DNA of 35,953 nucleotides from Oscillospiraceae bacterium (GTDB lineage: Bacteria; Bacillota; Clostridia; Oscillospirales; Acutalibacteraceae): positions 1 to 35,953 of the forward strand of contig CADAMO010000010.1 of NCBI GenBank assembly GCA_902788995.1, read 5' to 3'. This document shows positions 15,782 through 24,002 of this stretch, piece after piece. Made by a program: the position numbers and the translations under genes. Position 1 is the first letter of the stretch, and each line of letters opens with the position of its first letter. The notes under the pieces were generated by a model that saw only the letters and a program-made list of their open reading frames with translations, did not search any database and was not told where the DNA came from.

Positions 15782-16460
15782 GTTTCGGCTCCTTTACGAC
15801 CCATGACGCGGCCACGTTCACGATAAAGGCGATGAGCAGCAGGATCACGCCCAGCGCCAGCGCGAAGGAAAAGCGGCCCTTGTTGGTCTCCAGCATGATG
15901 GCGGTGGTCATGACGCGGGTCTTCCACTGGATATTGCCGCCCACGATGCTCACCGCGCCCACCTCGGCGATGGAACGGCCGAAGGCGGTCAGCGCCACCG
16001 AGATCAGCGACGCGCGCCCCTCCGACAGGCAGAGCAGCACGGTGCGCGGGGCGGAAAGCCCCAGCCCGCGGGCGGTTTCGATGATGGGACGGGAGAAGCT
16101 TTCCACGAAGGAGGAGGTCAGCCCCGTCACGATGGGAACGATCAGCAGGCACTGGGCGACGACCATGGCCCGCACGGTAAACAGCAGGTTCAGGCTGCCG
16201 AAGGGACCGTAGTGCGTGAAGAGCATATAGACAAACAGGCCTGCCGCCACCGGCGGCAAGCCCATAAGCGTATGGATCAGTTTTTTCAGAAAGGCTTTTC
16301 CCCGAAAGCTCCTCATGCCCAGCAGGGCCCCCAGCGGCAGCCCGACGAGGCACGAGATCAGGGTGCTGAAAAAGGACATGCGCATCGTCACACCGATGAT
16401 CTGAAGAAGCTCCTTATCAAGGGAAAACAGCAGGTCAAAGGCCTGTTTCAGACTGTCCAC
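15774..16460 (-). CDS. tupB: Tungstate ABC importer permease TupB
   Basis: 228 aa with about five membrane helices (for example TLISCLVGLPLGALLG, LMGLPPVAAGLFVYML, MVVAQCLLIVPIVTGL, VILLLIAFIVNVAASWV). The coupling (EAA) loop ETARGLGLSAPRTVLLCLSE ... AFGRSIAEVGAV is the TupB/ModB type that docks on the ATPase. GTG start at 16460; GGAG at the end of tupA is about 12 bases upstream. Seven bases or fewer between all three tup genes. Confidence 0.93.
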   Translation of the reverse strand: MDSLKQAFDLLFSLDKELLQIIGVTMRMSFFSTLISCLVGLPLGALLGMRSFRGKAFLKKLIHTLMGLPPVAAGLFVYMLFTHYGPFGSLNLLFTVRAMVVAQCLLIVPIVTGLTSSFVESFSRPIIETARGLGLSAPRTVLLCLSEGRASLISVALTAFGRSIAEVGAVSIVGGNIQWKTRVMTTAIMLETNKGRFSFALALGVILLLIAFIVNVAASWVVKEPKHG

Positions 16461-16466
16461 GAGGGG

Positions 16467-17372
16467 TTATTTCTCCAGCAGGTAGAACAGGGAAGCGCCG
16501 TATTCCGCCTGGCCGTACTCCGCGATCATGGCGCTGGCTTCATCGCCCAGCATCCATTCGATCAGCGCGTTGGCGCCCTCGACGTTCAGGCCGTCGATCT
16601 TTTCGGGGTTCACGGCGATCAGCGAATAGGTATTCTTCATGTCGTCGCCCTGTTCAAGAAGGATATCAAGGTCAAGGTCCGCCTGCATCGACAGGAAGGT
16701 GGCCTTATCCGTCAGGCAGTAGGCCTGCTGCTCGGCGGCCATGGTCAGGCAAGCGCCCATGCCCTGCCCGGCGCTGATATACCAGCTGTCCGCAGCGGCG
16801 TCCGGCGCGTTGTCGCCCCAGATCTTCAGCTCGGCCTTGTGGGTGCCGCTTTCATCGCCGCGGGAAACGAACTTCGCCTGCGCGTCGCGGATCTTGCCGA
16901 AGGCCTCGGCGGCGTTCGCGCTGTCCTTGATGGCGGCGGGATCGTCCTTCGGGCCGACGACCACGAAGTAGTTATACATAAAGGGGATCCGCTCCACGCC
17001 GTAGCCTTCTTCAATGAAGGTTTCCTCAGACGCCTTGGCGTGAACGAGGATCAGGTCGGCGTTGCCGTCCTCCGCCTTCTGGATGGCGGCGCCGGTGCCA
17101 GCGGACTGCACCTCGACGGTGTAGCCGGTCTCCTTCTCAAACACGGGAAGCAGATAGGGCAGCAGGCCGGAATCGTTGACGGAGGTGGTGGTGGAAAGCC
17201 GGATCACCGGGTTTTCGGGAGCGGGGACGGTCACGGCGTCGGCAGGGGTCACGGCGTCGGTGCCGGTGACAACGTCGGTGCCGGTGGCGTCGTCAGTCTT
17301 TCCGCCGCCAGCGCAGGCCGCGAAGCTGAGGACGATAGCAAGCGTCATAAGTAATGCCAGCAGTTTTTTCAT
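16467..17372 (-). CDS. tupA: Tungstate-binding lipoprotein TupA
   Basis: 301 aa. N-terminal lipoprotein signal (MKKLLALLMTLAIVLSFAAC, lipobox Cys20), then a Thr/Asp/Val-rich linker and the binding fold. RLSTTTSVNDSGLLPYLLP is the TupA/WtpA hallmark whose Thr-Thr-Ser and Ser-Gly bind the oxyanion; later YTVEVQSAGTGAAIQKAEDGNAD, RIPFMYNYFVVVGP and RGDESGTHKAE match TupA. I prefer tungstate over molybdate or sulfate because of this motif set and the AOR next door. AAAAGGAG lies before ATG 17372. First gene of the leftward operon, preceded by a long structured leader. Confidence 0.94.
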   Translation of the reverse strand: MKKLLALLMTLAIVLSFAACAGGGKTDDATGTDVVTGTDAVTPADAVTVPAPENPVIRLSTTTSVNDSGLLPYLLPVFEKETGYTVEVQSAGTGAAIQKAEDGNADLILVHAKASEETFIEEGYGVERIPFMYNYFVVVGPKDDPAAIKDSANAAEAFGKIRDAQAKFVSRGDESGTHKAELKIWGDNAPDAAADSWYISAGQGMGACLTMAAEQQAYCLTDKATFLSMQADLDLDILLEQGDDMKNTYSLIAVNPEKIDGLNVEGANALIEWMLGDEASAMIAEYGQAEYGASLFYLLEK

Positions 17373-17393
17373 AATTCATACTCCTTTTCAAAC

Positions 17394-17483
17394 ACGGAAG
17401 GCAAAGCCGTTTCCCGCTTTCCCCTTTGACCGTCGGCGAATGCCGGTGATATTGCGGTCACGCCCGGCTCCCCATGCTTCCGT
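17394..17483 (-). ncRNA. Structured 5' leader of the tup-moe-moa mRNA, candidate riboswitch
   Basis: From the predicted start near 17519 the mRNA has an untranslated leader of about 147 bases. Within it four nested helices can be drawn: ACGGAAG/CTTCCGT (17477-17483 with 17394-17400), GAGCCG/CGGCTT (17465-17470 with 17404-17409), GACCG/CGGTC (17455-17459 with 17428-17432) and CGGC/GCCG (17442-17445 with 17434-17437). The outer helix closes 9-15 bases before the ribosome binding site (17378-17385). Molybdenum/tungsten-cofactor riboswitches are known in front of such genes; I cannot match the known consensus by eye, so the class is open. Confidence 0.5.
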
Positions 17484-17525
17484 TTAGGTGAACCGGATCG
17501 GATAATGAATTACAAAACCTTCGTC

Positions 17526-17554
17526 ATCATAACATATTCTCGGCTTATTGTAAA
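17526..17554 (-). promoter_or_regulatory. Promoter of the tup-moe-moa operon
   Basis: On the minus strand TTTACA (17554-17549) and TATGAT (17531-17526) with 17-base spacing. A copy of the TTATTG motif covers the -35 box. Confidence 0.8.
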
Positions 17555-17618
17555 GTAACAAAGTTGTTATTGCAATAATTATAAATTTATGGTAAAATTG
17601 ATAAAACTATTGTAATAA
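17545..17618. promoter_or_regulatory. Repeated TTATTGnAATAA operator candidates between the divergent operons
   Basis: Three copies: TTATTGTAAAG at 17545-17555 (on the tup -35 box), TTATTGCAATAA at 17567-17578 (perfect palindrome, on the mog -35 box) and CTATTGTAATAA at 17607-17618 (near the mog transcription start). A partial copy TTATTGGAA is at 17636-17644, and TAACAA-AG-TTGTTA (17556-17569) is another perfect inverted repeat. Placement on both -35 boxes suggests one repressor for both operons; no regulator gene is in the window island. Confidence 0.6.
17570..17598 (+). promoter_or_regulatory. Promoter of the mog-aor operon
   Basis: TTGCAA at 17570-17575 and TAAAAT at 17593-17598, spacing 17, giving a leader of about 65 AT-rich bases before ATG 17671. 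Confidence 0.7.
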
Positions 17619-17670
17619 TAATAAAATATTATTTGTTATTGGAAGATATATGGATCAAGGAGGGAATACG

Positions 17671-18156
17671 ATGCGGATCTCCGTGCTGACGGCCAGCGAC
17701 AGATGCTCCCGCGGGGAAACGGAAGACAAAAGCGGCCCGCTGATTTCAGAGCTGCTGAAAGATACGGCGGAGACAGTCCGGTACCGCTGCGTGCCCGACG
17801 AACGGGAACAGATCGCGGCCGCCCTGATCGAAATGTGCGACGCGCTTCACAGCGACGTGGTGTTCACCACCGGCGGCACCGGGTTTTCGCCCCGGGACGT
17901 GACGCCGGAGGCGACGAAGGACGTGATCGACCGGGAGGCGCCCGGCGTCGCCGAGGCCATCCGCGCAAAAAGCATGGAGATCACCCCTATGGCCATGCTG
18001 TCAAGGGCGGTGAGCGGCATCCGGGGAAAGACGCTGATCATCAACCTGCCCGGCAGCCCGAAAGCGGTGCGGGAATCCATTGAAGTGGTGCTGCCCGTGC
18101 TGGACCACGCGGTAGAGACCCTGAGCGGCGTTACGCTCAGCTGCGGCCGGGGGTAA
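17671..18156 (+). CDS. mogA: Molybdopterin adenylyltransferase MogA/MoaB family
   Basis: 161 aa. It adenylylates the pterin so that MoeA can insert the metal. Motifs: ISVLTASDRCSRGETEDKSGP, VVFTTGGTGFSPRDVTPEAT (phosphate and pterin binding) and LIINLPGSPKAVRESIE. AAGGAGG upstream of ATG 17671; an earlier in-frame ATG at 17650 lies before that site and is rejected. MogA and MoaB cannot be separated by sequence alone; MoaB is the name used for archaeal tungsten systems. First gene of the rightward operon. Confidence 0.93.
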   Translation: MRISVLTASDRCSRGETEDKSGPLISELLKDTAETVRYRCVPDEREQIAAALIEMCDALHSDVVFTTGGTGFSPRDVTPEATKDVIDREAPGVAEAIRAKSMEITPMAMLSRAVSGIRGKTLIINLPGSPKAVRESIEVVLPVLDHAVETLSGVTLSCGRG

Positions 18157-18162
18157 CGCACG

Positions 18163-18819
18163 ATGGACAGAACCGAACTGCAGGGGTTTGACCTGAACGA
18201 CAAAACCGCGGCGGTAATCGGCTGCGGGGGGCTTGGCTGCCACGTGGCGACGCACCTTGCCTGCGCTGGGATCGGCCGGCTGCTGCTCTGCGATTTCGAC
18301 AGGGTAAGCGAGACGAACCTCAACCGCCAGTTCTTATACACGGCGGCGGATATCGGGAAAGAGAAGGTATTTCTCGCCAAAGAACGGCTGAACGCCACCG
18401 CCCCGGAGGCGGAGATAGCAGCCTTCAACCGACGGATCGAAACGCCGGAGGACCTGTCCTTCGCGTCGGAGGCGGATATCGTTTTCGCCGCGCTGGACAA
18501 CAACGCCGCCAGGATGGTGTTACAGGATTTTTGCCGGAAGAAAAATCTGCCGCTGGTCAACGGCGGCGTCAACGGCTTTTTCGGCACGGCGTATCTGTAC
18601 CTGCCCGGGCAGACGCCGGACCTGACGGCGGCGGGCATGCTTGCCGTGGAAAACCAAAAAACGCGCTCCGTCAGCAGCACCGTCGGCGTCATCGGCGCGC
18701 TGGAGGCCCATCTGGGCATCTGTCATCTGATCGGCTCCCCGGAAGGGAGCGCGGGCGTACTGCACGTTTTTGACGGCGGCGAGATCCGCCGGCTTACCAT
18801 CAAAGAACACGACCGATAA
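18163..18819 (+). CDS. ThiF/MoeB-like E1 enzyme, MoaD-activating
   Basis: 218 aa, a short E1-like adenylyltransferase. Nucleotide-binding VIGCGGLGCHVATHLACAG, the LLLCDFDRVSETNLNRQFLY segment with catalytic Arg, IVFAALDNNAAR and the loop LVNGGVNGFFGTAYLY are present. Zinc-binding CxxC pairs of longer MoeB/ThiF proteins are absent, as in compact ThiF/HesA forms. It probably adenylates the C-terminal Gly-Gly of the MoaD encoded two genes on, for loading with sulfur. ATG at 18163, 6 bases after mogA; its stop codon TAA is part of the AAGGAGG site of the aor gene. Confidence 0.88.
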   Translation: MDRTELQGFDLNDKTAAVIGCGGLGCHVATHLACAGIGRLLLCDFDRVSETNLNRQFLYTAADIGKEKVFLAKERLNATAPEAEIAAFNRRIETPEDLSFASEADIVFAALDNNAARMVLQDFCRKKNLPLVNGGVNGFFGTAYLYLPGQTPDLTAAGMLAVENQKTRSVSSTVGVIGALEAHLGICHLIGSPEGSAGVLHVFDGGEIRRLTIKEHDR

Positions 18820-18832
18820 GGAGGTCTTTCCG

Positions 18833-20764
18833 ATGAAACAATTAGACGGCTACATGGGAAGGGTACTGTTTGTGGACCTGACGAACCGGACCCACTCCCT
18901 CTTCCCGTGGACGGACAAGGACAGAAAGCGCACCCTCGGCGGAAAGATCATGGCGGGCGACATTCTGCTGCACCATATCCACCCCGGGATGAAGGCCTTT
19001 GACGAGGACAACTGGATCGTCGTCACCACCGGCCCGCTGACCGGCTGCGGCTGCCCCAACTCCTCCCGCTTCAATATCTCCACCATTTCGCCCCTGACCG
19101 GCATCATCACCTCCTCCAACTGCGGCGGCGACTTCGGCCTGTGGCTCAAGCGGGCGGGCTATGACGCGGTGATTTTTACCGGCAGAAGCGAAAAGCCCGT
19201 GACCGTGAACATTTTGCACGACGACGTGGTGTTCGTGGACGCCTCCGGCCTGTGGGGGATGACCACCACCGAAACGCAGGAGCGCCTGTCCAAACGCAGC
19301 GGCAAGCTGGTGATCGGCCCCGCCGGTGAAAACAAAGTGCTGTACGCCTGCGTGTTCTCCAACGAGCGCACCGCGGGCAGAGGCGGCGTGGGCGCGGTGT
19401 TCGGCGACAAGAACCTCAAGGCGGTCACCGCCTTCGGCACGTCGCTGCCGACGGTCCGCGACAGGGAAAAGCTGAAAAAGACCAACAAGAAATGGGTCCA
19501 TATCTTACAGACGCACCCGCTGACGGGCCGACAGCTGCCGAAGCTGGGCACCGCGGGGCTGATCGCCCCCATGCAGGCCCACAAAATTCTTGCCACCAAG
19601 AATTTCAGCGCCGGGCGCTTTGACGGCTTTGAAAAGATCTCCGGCGAAGAGCTGGCGGAAAACCATCTGGTGACCAACGCCGCCTGCACCACCTGCGCCA
19701 TCCGCTGTGCGCGGATGGTCCGCGTGGACGACAAGATCGTCAAGGGGCCGGAGCTGGAGATCCTCGGGCTGCTGGGAGCAAATATTCTCAACGACGACAT
19801 TGAAAAGATCATCCGCTGGAATTACGTTTTAGACGAGCTGGGCATGGATTCCATCTCAGCGGCGGGCACGGTGGCCTTCGCCATGGAGCTGAAGGAAAAG
19901 GGCGTGCGGGATTTCGGCCTGGAATTCGGCAAGACGGACAACATTGAGGAAATGTTCCATAAAATCGCGCTGCGGGAAGGCGACGGCGACATTCTGGCAG
20001 ACGGCTCCCGGAAGATGAGCGAGCGCTTCGGCGGCAAGGAATACGCCATCAACGCCAAGGGCATGGAGATGGCCGCCTATGAACCCCGCCACGCGGTGGG
20101 CCACGGCCTGGGCTACGCCACCTCGAACCGGGGCGGCTGCCACCTGAACGCCGGTTATCTCGTCGTGGTGGAAGGTCTGGGGCTTGACGTGAATTCCATG
20201 ACCCCCCACGGCAAAGCGGCGCTGGCCATCATGTTCCAGAACCTGATGGAGGCGGTCTCCGCCGGGGGCGAGTGCCTGTTCACCAGCTACGCCGTGCTGC
20301 CGGGCTTTCTGATCGACAAGCCCAACTGGCCGCTGACCAAGATCATCCTCGCGGCCTTCCCCTACGTGGGCCCGGTGATCAACCTGCTGAGCCACTTCAC
20401 GAAGGCCCCCGCCATCAACATTCCGCTGCTGCCGGAATCCTACGCCATCAAATACGCCACGGGCATCCCCTCCACCATGGCGAAGATGCTCACCTGGGGC
20501 GCTTACGGCTACAATACGGAGCGTATCGCCAACGTCATTCTCGGGCAGAAGGCGGACGCGGACCAGCTGCCAGGACGGCTGACCGACGAGCTGGAGGACC
20601 CGAAGGACCCCCGCTCGAAGGTGCCGCTGGACAAGATGAAAAAGGTCTATTACCGGGCCAGAGGCTGGAAGGACGGCATTCCCACCTGGCACCGGCTGAA
20701 GACGCTGGGCATTCAACTGGACCGCAGCGTTTACGACGCGGCGGTGAAGGAGGCGTACAGATAA
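18833..20764 (+). CDS. aor: Aldehyde:ferredoxin oxidoreductase, tungsten-dependent (AOR family)
   Basis: 643 aa (Pyrococcus AOR is about 605). It oxidises aldehydes to acids at a bis-pterin tungsten centre and passes electrons through a [4Fe-4S] cluster. N-terminal AOR domain: GGKIMAGDILLHHIHPG, SNCGGDFGLWLKRAGYDAVIFTGRSEKPV, NERTAGRGGVGAVFGDKNLKAV. Cluster ligands are Cys285-x2-Cys288-x3-Cys292 (AACTTCAIRCARM) and probably Cys481 (GGECLF), close to the known AOR positions. KGPELEILGLLG matches the substrate-channel glutamate region. AAGGAGG at 18818-18824. The tup genes, the pterin genes and a polyferredoxin around it support tungsten and ferredoxin. It may belong to the WOR-type two-subunit aldehyde oxidoreductases found in gut bacteria; substrate unknown. 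Confidence 0.95.
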   Translation: MKQLDGYMGRVLFVDLTNRTHSLFPWTDKDRKRTLGGKIMAGDILLHHIHPGMKAFDEDNWIVVTTGPLTGCGCPNSSRFNISTISPLTGIITSSNCGGDFGLWLKRAGYDAVIFTGRSEKPVTVNILHDDVVFVDASGLWGMTTTETQERLSKRSGKLVIGPAGENKVLYACVFSNERTAGRGGVGAVFGDKNLKAVTAFGTSLPTVRDREKLKKTNKKWVHILQTHPLTGRQLPKLGTAGLIAPMQAHKILATKNFSAGRFDGFEKISGEELAENHLVTNAACTTCAIRCARMVRVDDKIVKGPELEILGLLGANILNDDIEKIIRWNYVLDELGMDSISAAGTVAFAMELKEKGVRDFGLEFGKTDNIEEMFHKIALREGDGDILADGSRKMSERFGGKEYAINAKGMEMAAYEPRHAVGHGLGYATSNRGGCHLNAGYLVVVEGLGLDVNSMTPHGKAALAIMFQNLMEAVSAGGECLFTSYAVLPGFLIDKPNWPLTKIILAAFPYVGPVINLLSHFTKAPAINIPLLPESYAIKYATGIPSTMAKMLTWGAYGYNTERIANVILGQKADADQLPGRLTDELEDPKDPRSKVPLDKMKKVYYRARGWKDGIPTWHRLKTLGIQLDRSVYDAAVKEAYR

Positions 20765-21018
20765 TGGCAACGATCAACGTAAAGCTGTTCGGGGTGTTCC
20801 GGATGGATACCGGCCGGGCGGAGCTCCGCCTTGAGGCGGACCGGATGGGAGATATCTTTCCCGCCCTGAAAAAAGAGCTGCAAACGGAAAAGACCGCGTC
20901 CGGGCTGGCGTTCAAGGACGCGTCGGTATATCTCAACGGCGAAAGCTGCCGCAAAAAATCTGCGCGTCTGAAGGACGGCGACGAGATCTGGCTGCTGTCG
21001 CCCGCTTCGGGAGGTTGA
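20764..21018 (+). CDS. moaD: MoaD-like sulfur carrier protein
   Basis: 84-aa ubiquitin-like protein, INVKLFGVFRMDTG at the start, LNGESCRKKSARLKDGDEIWLLSPASGG at the end; the final Gly-Gly is the thiocarboxylate site. The ATG shares its A with the aor stop (TAATG), so translation is strictly coupled. It should donate sulfur to the pterin dithiolene, normally with a MoaE partner that is not in this window. Confidence 0.9.
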   Translation: MATINVKLFGVFRMDTGRAELRLEADRMGDIFPALKKELQTEKTASGLAFKDASVYLNGESCRKKSARLKDGDEIWLLSPASGG

Positions 21019-21022
21019 CGGT

Positions 21023-21403
21023 ATGGCTTACAGAATCGACGAAACACGGTGCGTGGGCTGCGGCGCCTGCGCGTGGGTCTGCCTGTTCGACGTGCCCGCC
21101 CCCACAGAGGCGTTCGGCGCGATCTATCATATCGACGAAGACAAATGCGTGGGCTGCGGCCAGTGCGAGGACGTGTGCCCCGCCGCCGCCGTCTCTCCCC
21201 TGCCGGGTCAGCGGCGCATCAAAAACGTGGTCATTGACGCGGAAAAATGCGTCGGCTGCTCCCTCTGCGCCCACGTCTGCCCCGCAAAAGCGGTGCACGG
21301 CGAGCTCCGCAAGACATATGAGATCAATCAGGAGGCGTGCTGCCAATGCGGCGTGTGCGCGGCCAAATGCCGCCACGACGCCATCAGGGTGACATATGAA
21401 TAA
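21023..21403 (+). CDS. Polyferredoxin with four [4Fe-4S] cluster motifs, likely AOR electron-transfer subunit
   Basis: 126 aa with four CxxCxxCxxxC motifs: CVGCGACAWVC, CVGCGQCEDVC, CVGCSLCAHVC and CCQCGVCAAKC, 16 cysteines in all. The first and last lack the usual proline after the fourth cysteine. GGGAGG at 21010-21015 before ATG 21023, 4 bases after moaD. As last gene of the aor operon it most likely forms the small subunit that carries electrons from the tungsten enzyme to ferredoxin or another acceptor. A separate soluble polyferredoxin is the alternative. Confidence 0.93.
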   Translation: MAYRIDETRCVGCGACAWVCLFDVPAPTEAFGAIYHIDEDKCVGCGQCEDVCPAAAVSPLPGQRRIKNVVIDAEKCVGCSLCAHVCPAKAVHGELRKTYEINQEACCQCGVCAAKCRHDAIRVTYE

Positions 21404-21421
21404 CAATTGCCTCCGGCGCGC

Positions 21422-21461
21422 AGGGATCCCCGATCGAACAGTTCAGGGGTCCCTTATTATT
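21422..21461 (+). terminator. Terminator of the mog-aor operon
   Basis: AGGGATCCCC (21422-21431) pairs with GGGGTCCCT (21446-21454) with one bulged base, followed by TATTATT. Confidence 0.65.
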
Positions 21462-21498
21462 GACTCGCCGCGGCGTTTGGGAGACTGAACGGCCGCGG

Positions 21499-21519
21499 GG
21501 CCGCGCGGGAAGCGCGGCC
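21499..21519 (+). repeat. GC-rich perfect hairpin before the GH78 gene
   Basis: GGCCGCGC (21499-21506) and GCGCGGCC (21512-21519) with a GGGAA loop, ending 3 bases before the GGAG ribosome binding site. No T-run. It may shield the start or stabilise the mRNA. Confidence 0.6.
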
Positions 21520-21532
21520 ACGGAGAAAGGGG

Positions 21533-23846
21533 GTGCGTCAACATCAAACACCGGCCCACGTTCAAAAATGAATACACGGTCCCGGAAACCCTCGCGCCGT
21601 ATTCGCGCATTGACACGGAACCGAAGACCGACTGGCGGGCGGAATGGATCTGGGACTCCTCCGACGGCGCAGAGCAGAACGTATGGATGCGCTTCCGCAA
21701 AACGGTAAACCTTGCGGCGGCGCCTGCGGCGCTGACGGCGCTGATTGCCGCCGATTCCAGGTACTGGCTGTTTATCAACGGCGTTCCCGTCGTGTTTGAG
21801 GGCAGCGCCAAGCGGGGCCCCACGCCGGAGGGCGGCTATTACGATTCCGTCCCCATCGGCGCGTTTCTGAAGCCCGGGAAAAACATCGTCTGCGCGCTGG
21901 TCTGGTACTGGGGCAAAAAGAAAAGCTTTTCCAGCCGGGACAGCGGCAGGGCGGGCTTTCTGTTCGAGGCGGGGGAGATCCTCTCCGACGGCAGCTGGAA
22001 GGTCAGCCGCCACCCGGCCTACGGAAACGGTCGCGGCGGCAGGAAGCCGAACTACCGGCTGCCCGAATTCAATATTGACTACGACGCGCGGAGGGACCCC
22101 GGCGACTGGCTTTCCCCCGGCTTTGACGACGGCGGCTGGGCCAACGCGGCGGCCAACGGGAAAGGCGGCGTCGCCCCCTGGGGCAGGCTGTACCCCCGCG
22201 GCATTCCGCTGCTCAAAGACTACGGCCTGAAGGACTATGAAAACACGGAGGATTTCAGGGGCCGCCGCTTTGCCCGCCGACGGAGGATCACGCTGCGGAT
22301 CCCTTATAACGCCCAGTGTACGCCCTTTCTCAGCGTTGACGCGAAGGCGGGAAAAACCATCCGCATCACCACCGAAAACACGTACCTCGGCGCCGTCAGC
22401 GACGCGTATGTCACGCAGGACGGACAGCAGACGTTTGAAGCGCTTGGGTGGTTCAACGGTGAGAAGATCCGCTATTCGATCCCCCCGGGGGTGACGGTGC
22501 TGGACCTGAAATACCGTGAAACGGGGTACGATACGGCGTTCTCCGGCGCGTTTGCCTGTGACGACGGCGCGCTGAACACCCTCTGGCAGAAGTCGCTGCG
22601 TACCCTGTACGTCACCATGCGCGACAGCTTTATGGACTGCCCGGACCGGGAGCGGGCGCAGTGGTGGGGCGACGTGACCACCGAGATGATGATGGCGCTG
22701 TACGCCCTCGACGCCAACGCCCTGCTGCTCTATCAGAAGGGCGTCGCCTGCATGCTGGGACACGTAGACCCCGCCCCCCGCGTTTTGCCCACCGTTGCGC
22801 CGATTGATGACGGCTTTTTTGAGCTTCCGGCGCAGCAGCTGGCGGGGATCGTCGGCTTTTGGACCTATTACCTGTATACCGGCGACCGGGACTTTCTGGA
22901 GGAGGTCTACGACGCGGCGGCGGCTTATCTGCGCCTGTGGCGGATCGGGCCTGACGGGCTGGCGGAGCACCGCGCCGGATCGTGGGACTGGATGGACTGG
23001 GGCCTGTTTGCCGACAGGACCGCCATGGAAAACGCGTGGTACTGCTACGCCCTTTCGTGCCTTGAAAAAATGGCGGAGGCCCTCGGGAAGGACGCCGGGG
23101 AATTTACCGACAGAAAGAACCGGATCAGGAACGGATACCGATCGCTGTGGACGGGGAAGTGCTATAAAAGCGGCGGCGTCCTCCGCCCCGACGACAGGGC
23201 CAACGCCCTGGCCGTGCTGGCCGGGCTGGCGGAGCCGGCGCAATACGACGCGCTGACCGCCGTTTTGACAAAAACAAAAAACGCCAGCCCGTACATGGAA
23301 TACTACGTGCTGGAGGCGCTTTGCCGGATGGGCCGCTGCGACGCCGCGAAAGAGCGGATGCGGCGGCGCTACGCCGCCATGATTCGGGCGGACTGCTCCA
23401 CCCTGTGGGAACGGTGGTCCAGATTGGGCGGCACGCGCAATCACGCCTGGTCCGGCGGGCCGCTGGTCGTCATGAGCAAATATTTTGCGGGAATCAGGCC
23501 GCTGACCCCCGGCTGGGAGACCTTCGTCATGGTGCCGCAGCCCGGGGTTTGCGGGCGGATCGCATGCACCGTCCCCACCGTCAAAGGATATATCCGTCTG
23601 GAGATGGCGGAAACGGGTGGGCATATGAGCCTCGTCGCCGCGGTGCCGAAGGGCACGACGGCAGTCATCCGCATTCCATGCGCCGAAGGCCATACCCTGC
23701 GCTGCAACGGCGCAACGCTTTATGAGAACGGCCGGTTCACGGAAAGGGACGCGGTACGCCTTGCGGAAGCGGGAGACGGCTTCGTCGCGGTATCCGTCGC
23801 CGCAACGGAGAATCTTCGGCTGCATTTTGATACGGCTCTAAGATAA
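21533..23846 (+). CDS. GH78 alpha-L-rhamnosidase-like glycosidase, probable frameshift at the start
   Basis: The conserved frame is open from 21489 and reads VNIKHRPTFKNEYTVPE from 21537, but has no start codon before the ATG at 21687. GGAG at 21522-21525 is ideally placed for GTG 21533, which is one frame off; removing one base after codon 2 joins them. Starting at 21687 would cut away DWRAEWIWDSSDGAEQNVW, a typical N-terminal strand of this family. The beta-sandwich (ADSRYWLFINGVPV) is followed by an (alpha/alpha)6 barrel: FMDCPDRERAQWWGD (the DCPxRxERxxWxGD active-site motif), GSWDWMDWG, TLWERWSRLGGTRNHAWSG, and a C-terminal beta domain. About 770 residues, no signal peptide. It removes rhamnose from plant or bacterial glycans; specificity unproven. 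Frameshift or sequence error cannot be told apart. Confidence 0.85.
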
Positions 23847-23891
23847 ACAAAAACGTACATCACAGAATCCCACAATGATCCGTTTTGAACC

Positions 23892-23938
23892 AAAAAAAAT
23901 GCCGACGGACGCAGCCTTCTTTTTGCAAAGAAGAACCG
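23892..23938 (-). terminator. Candidate terminator of the pilus operon
   Basis: On the minus strand a CTTCTTT/AAAGAAG stem (23912-23929 region) and a weak GCTG/CGGC stem precede eight T (23899-23892). The stem next to the T-run is short. Confidence 0.4.
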
Positions 23939-24002
23939 CGCCTGTCAGCGTAAAAGAATGTATTTGTCAGGCAACGCGGGACTGTTTTTCAGTTCTGCGT
24001 TT

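Noticed and set aside
15134-17372. Molybdate (modABC) or sulfate importer
   Set aside because: The TTTSVNDSGL motif, short ATPase without TOBE domain and AOR context favour tungstate.
17394-17483. Firm call of the known Moco riboswitch
   Set aside because: Helices are visible but the published consensus could not be matched by eye.
21384-23825. 813-codon open frame opposite the GH78 gene
   Set aside because: Antisense shadow; the + strand shows clear rhamnosidase motifs.
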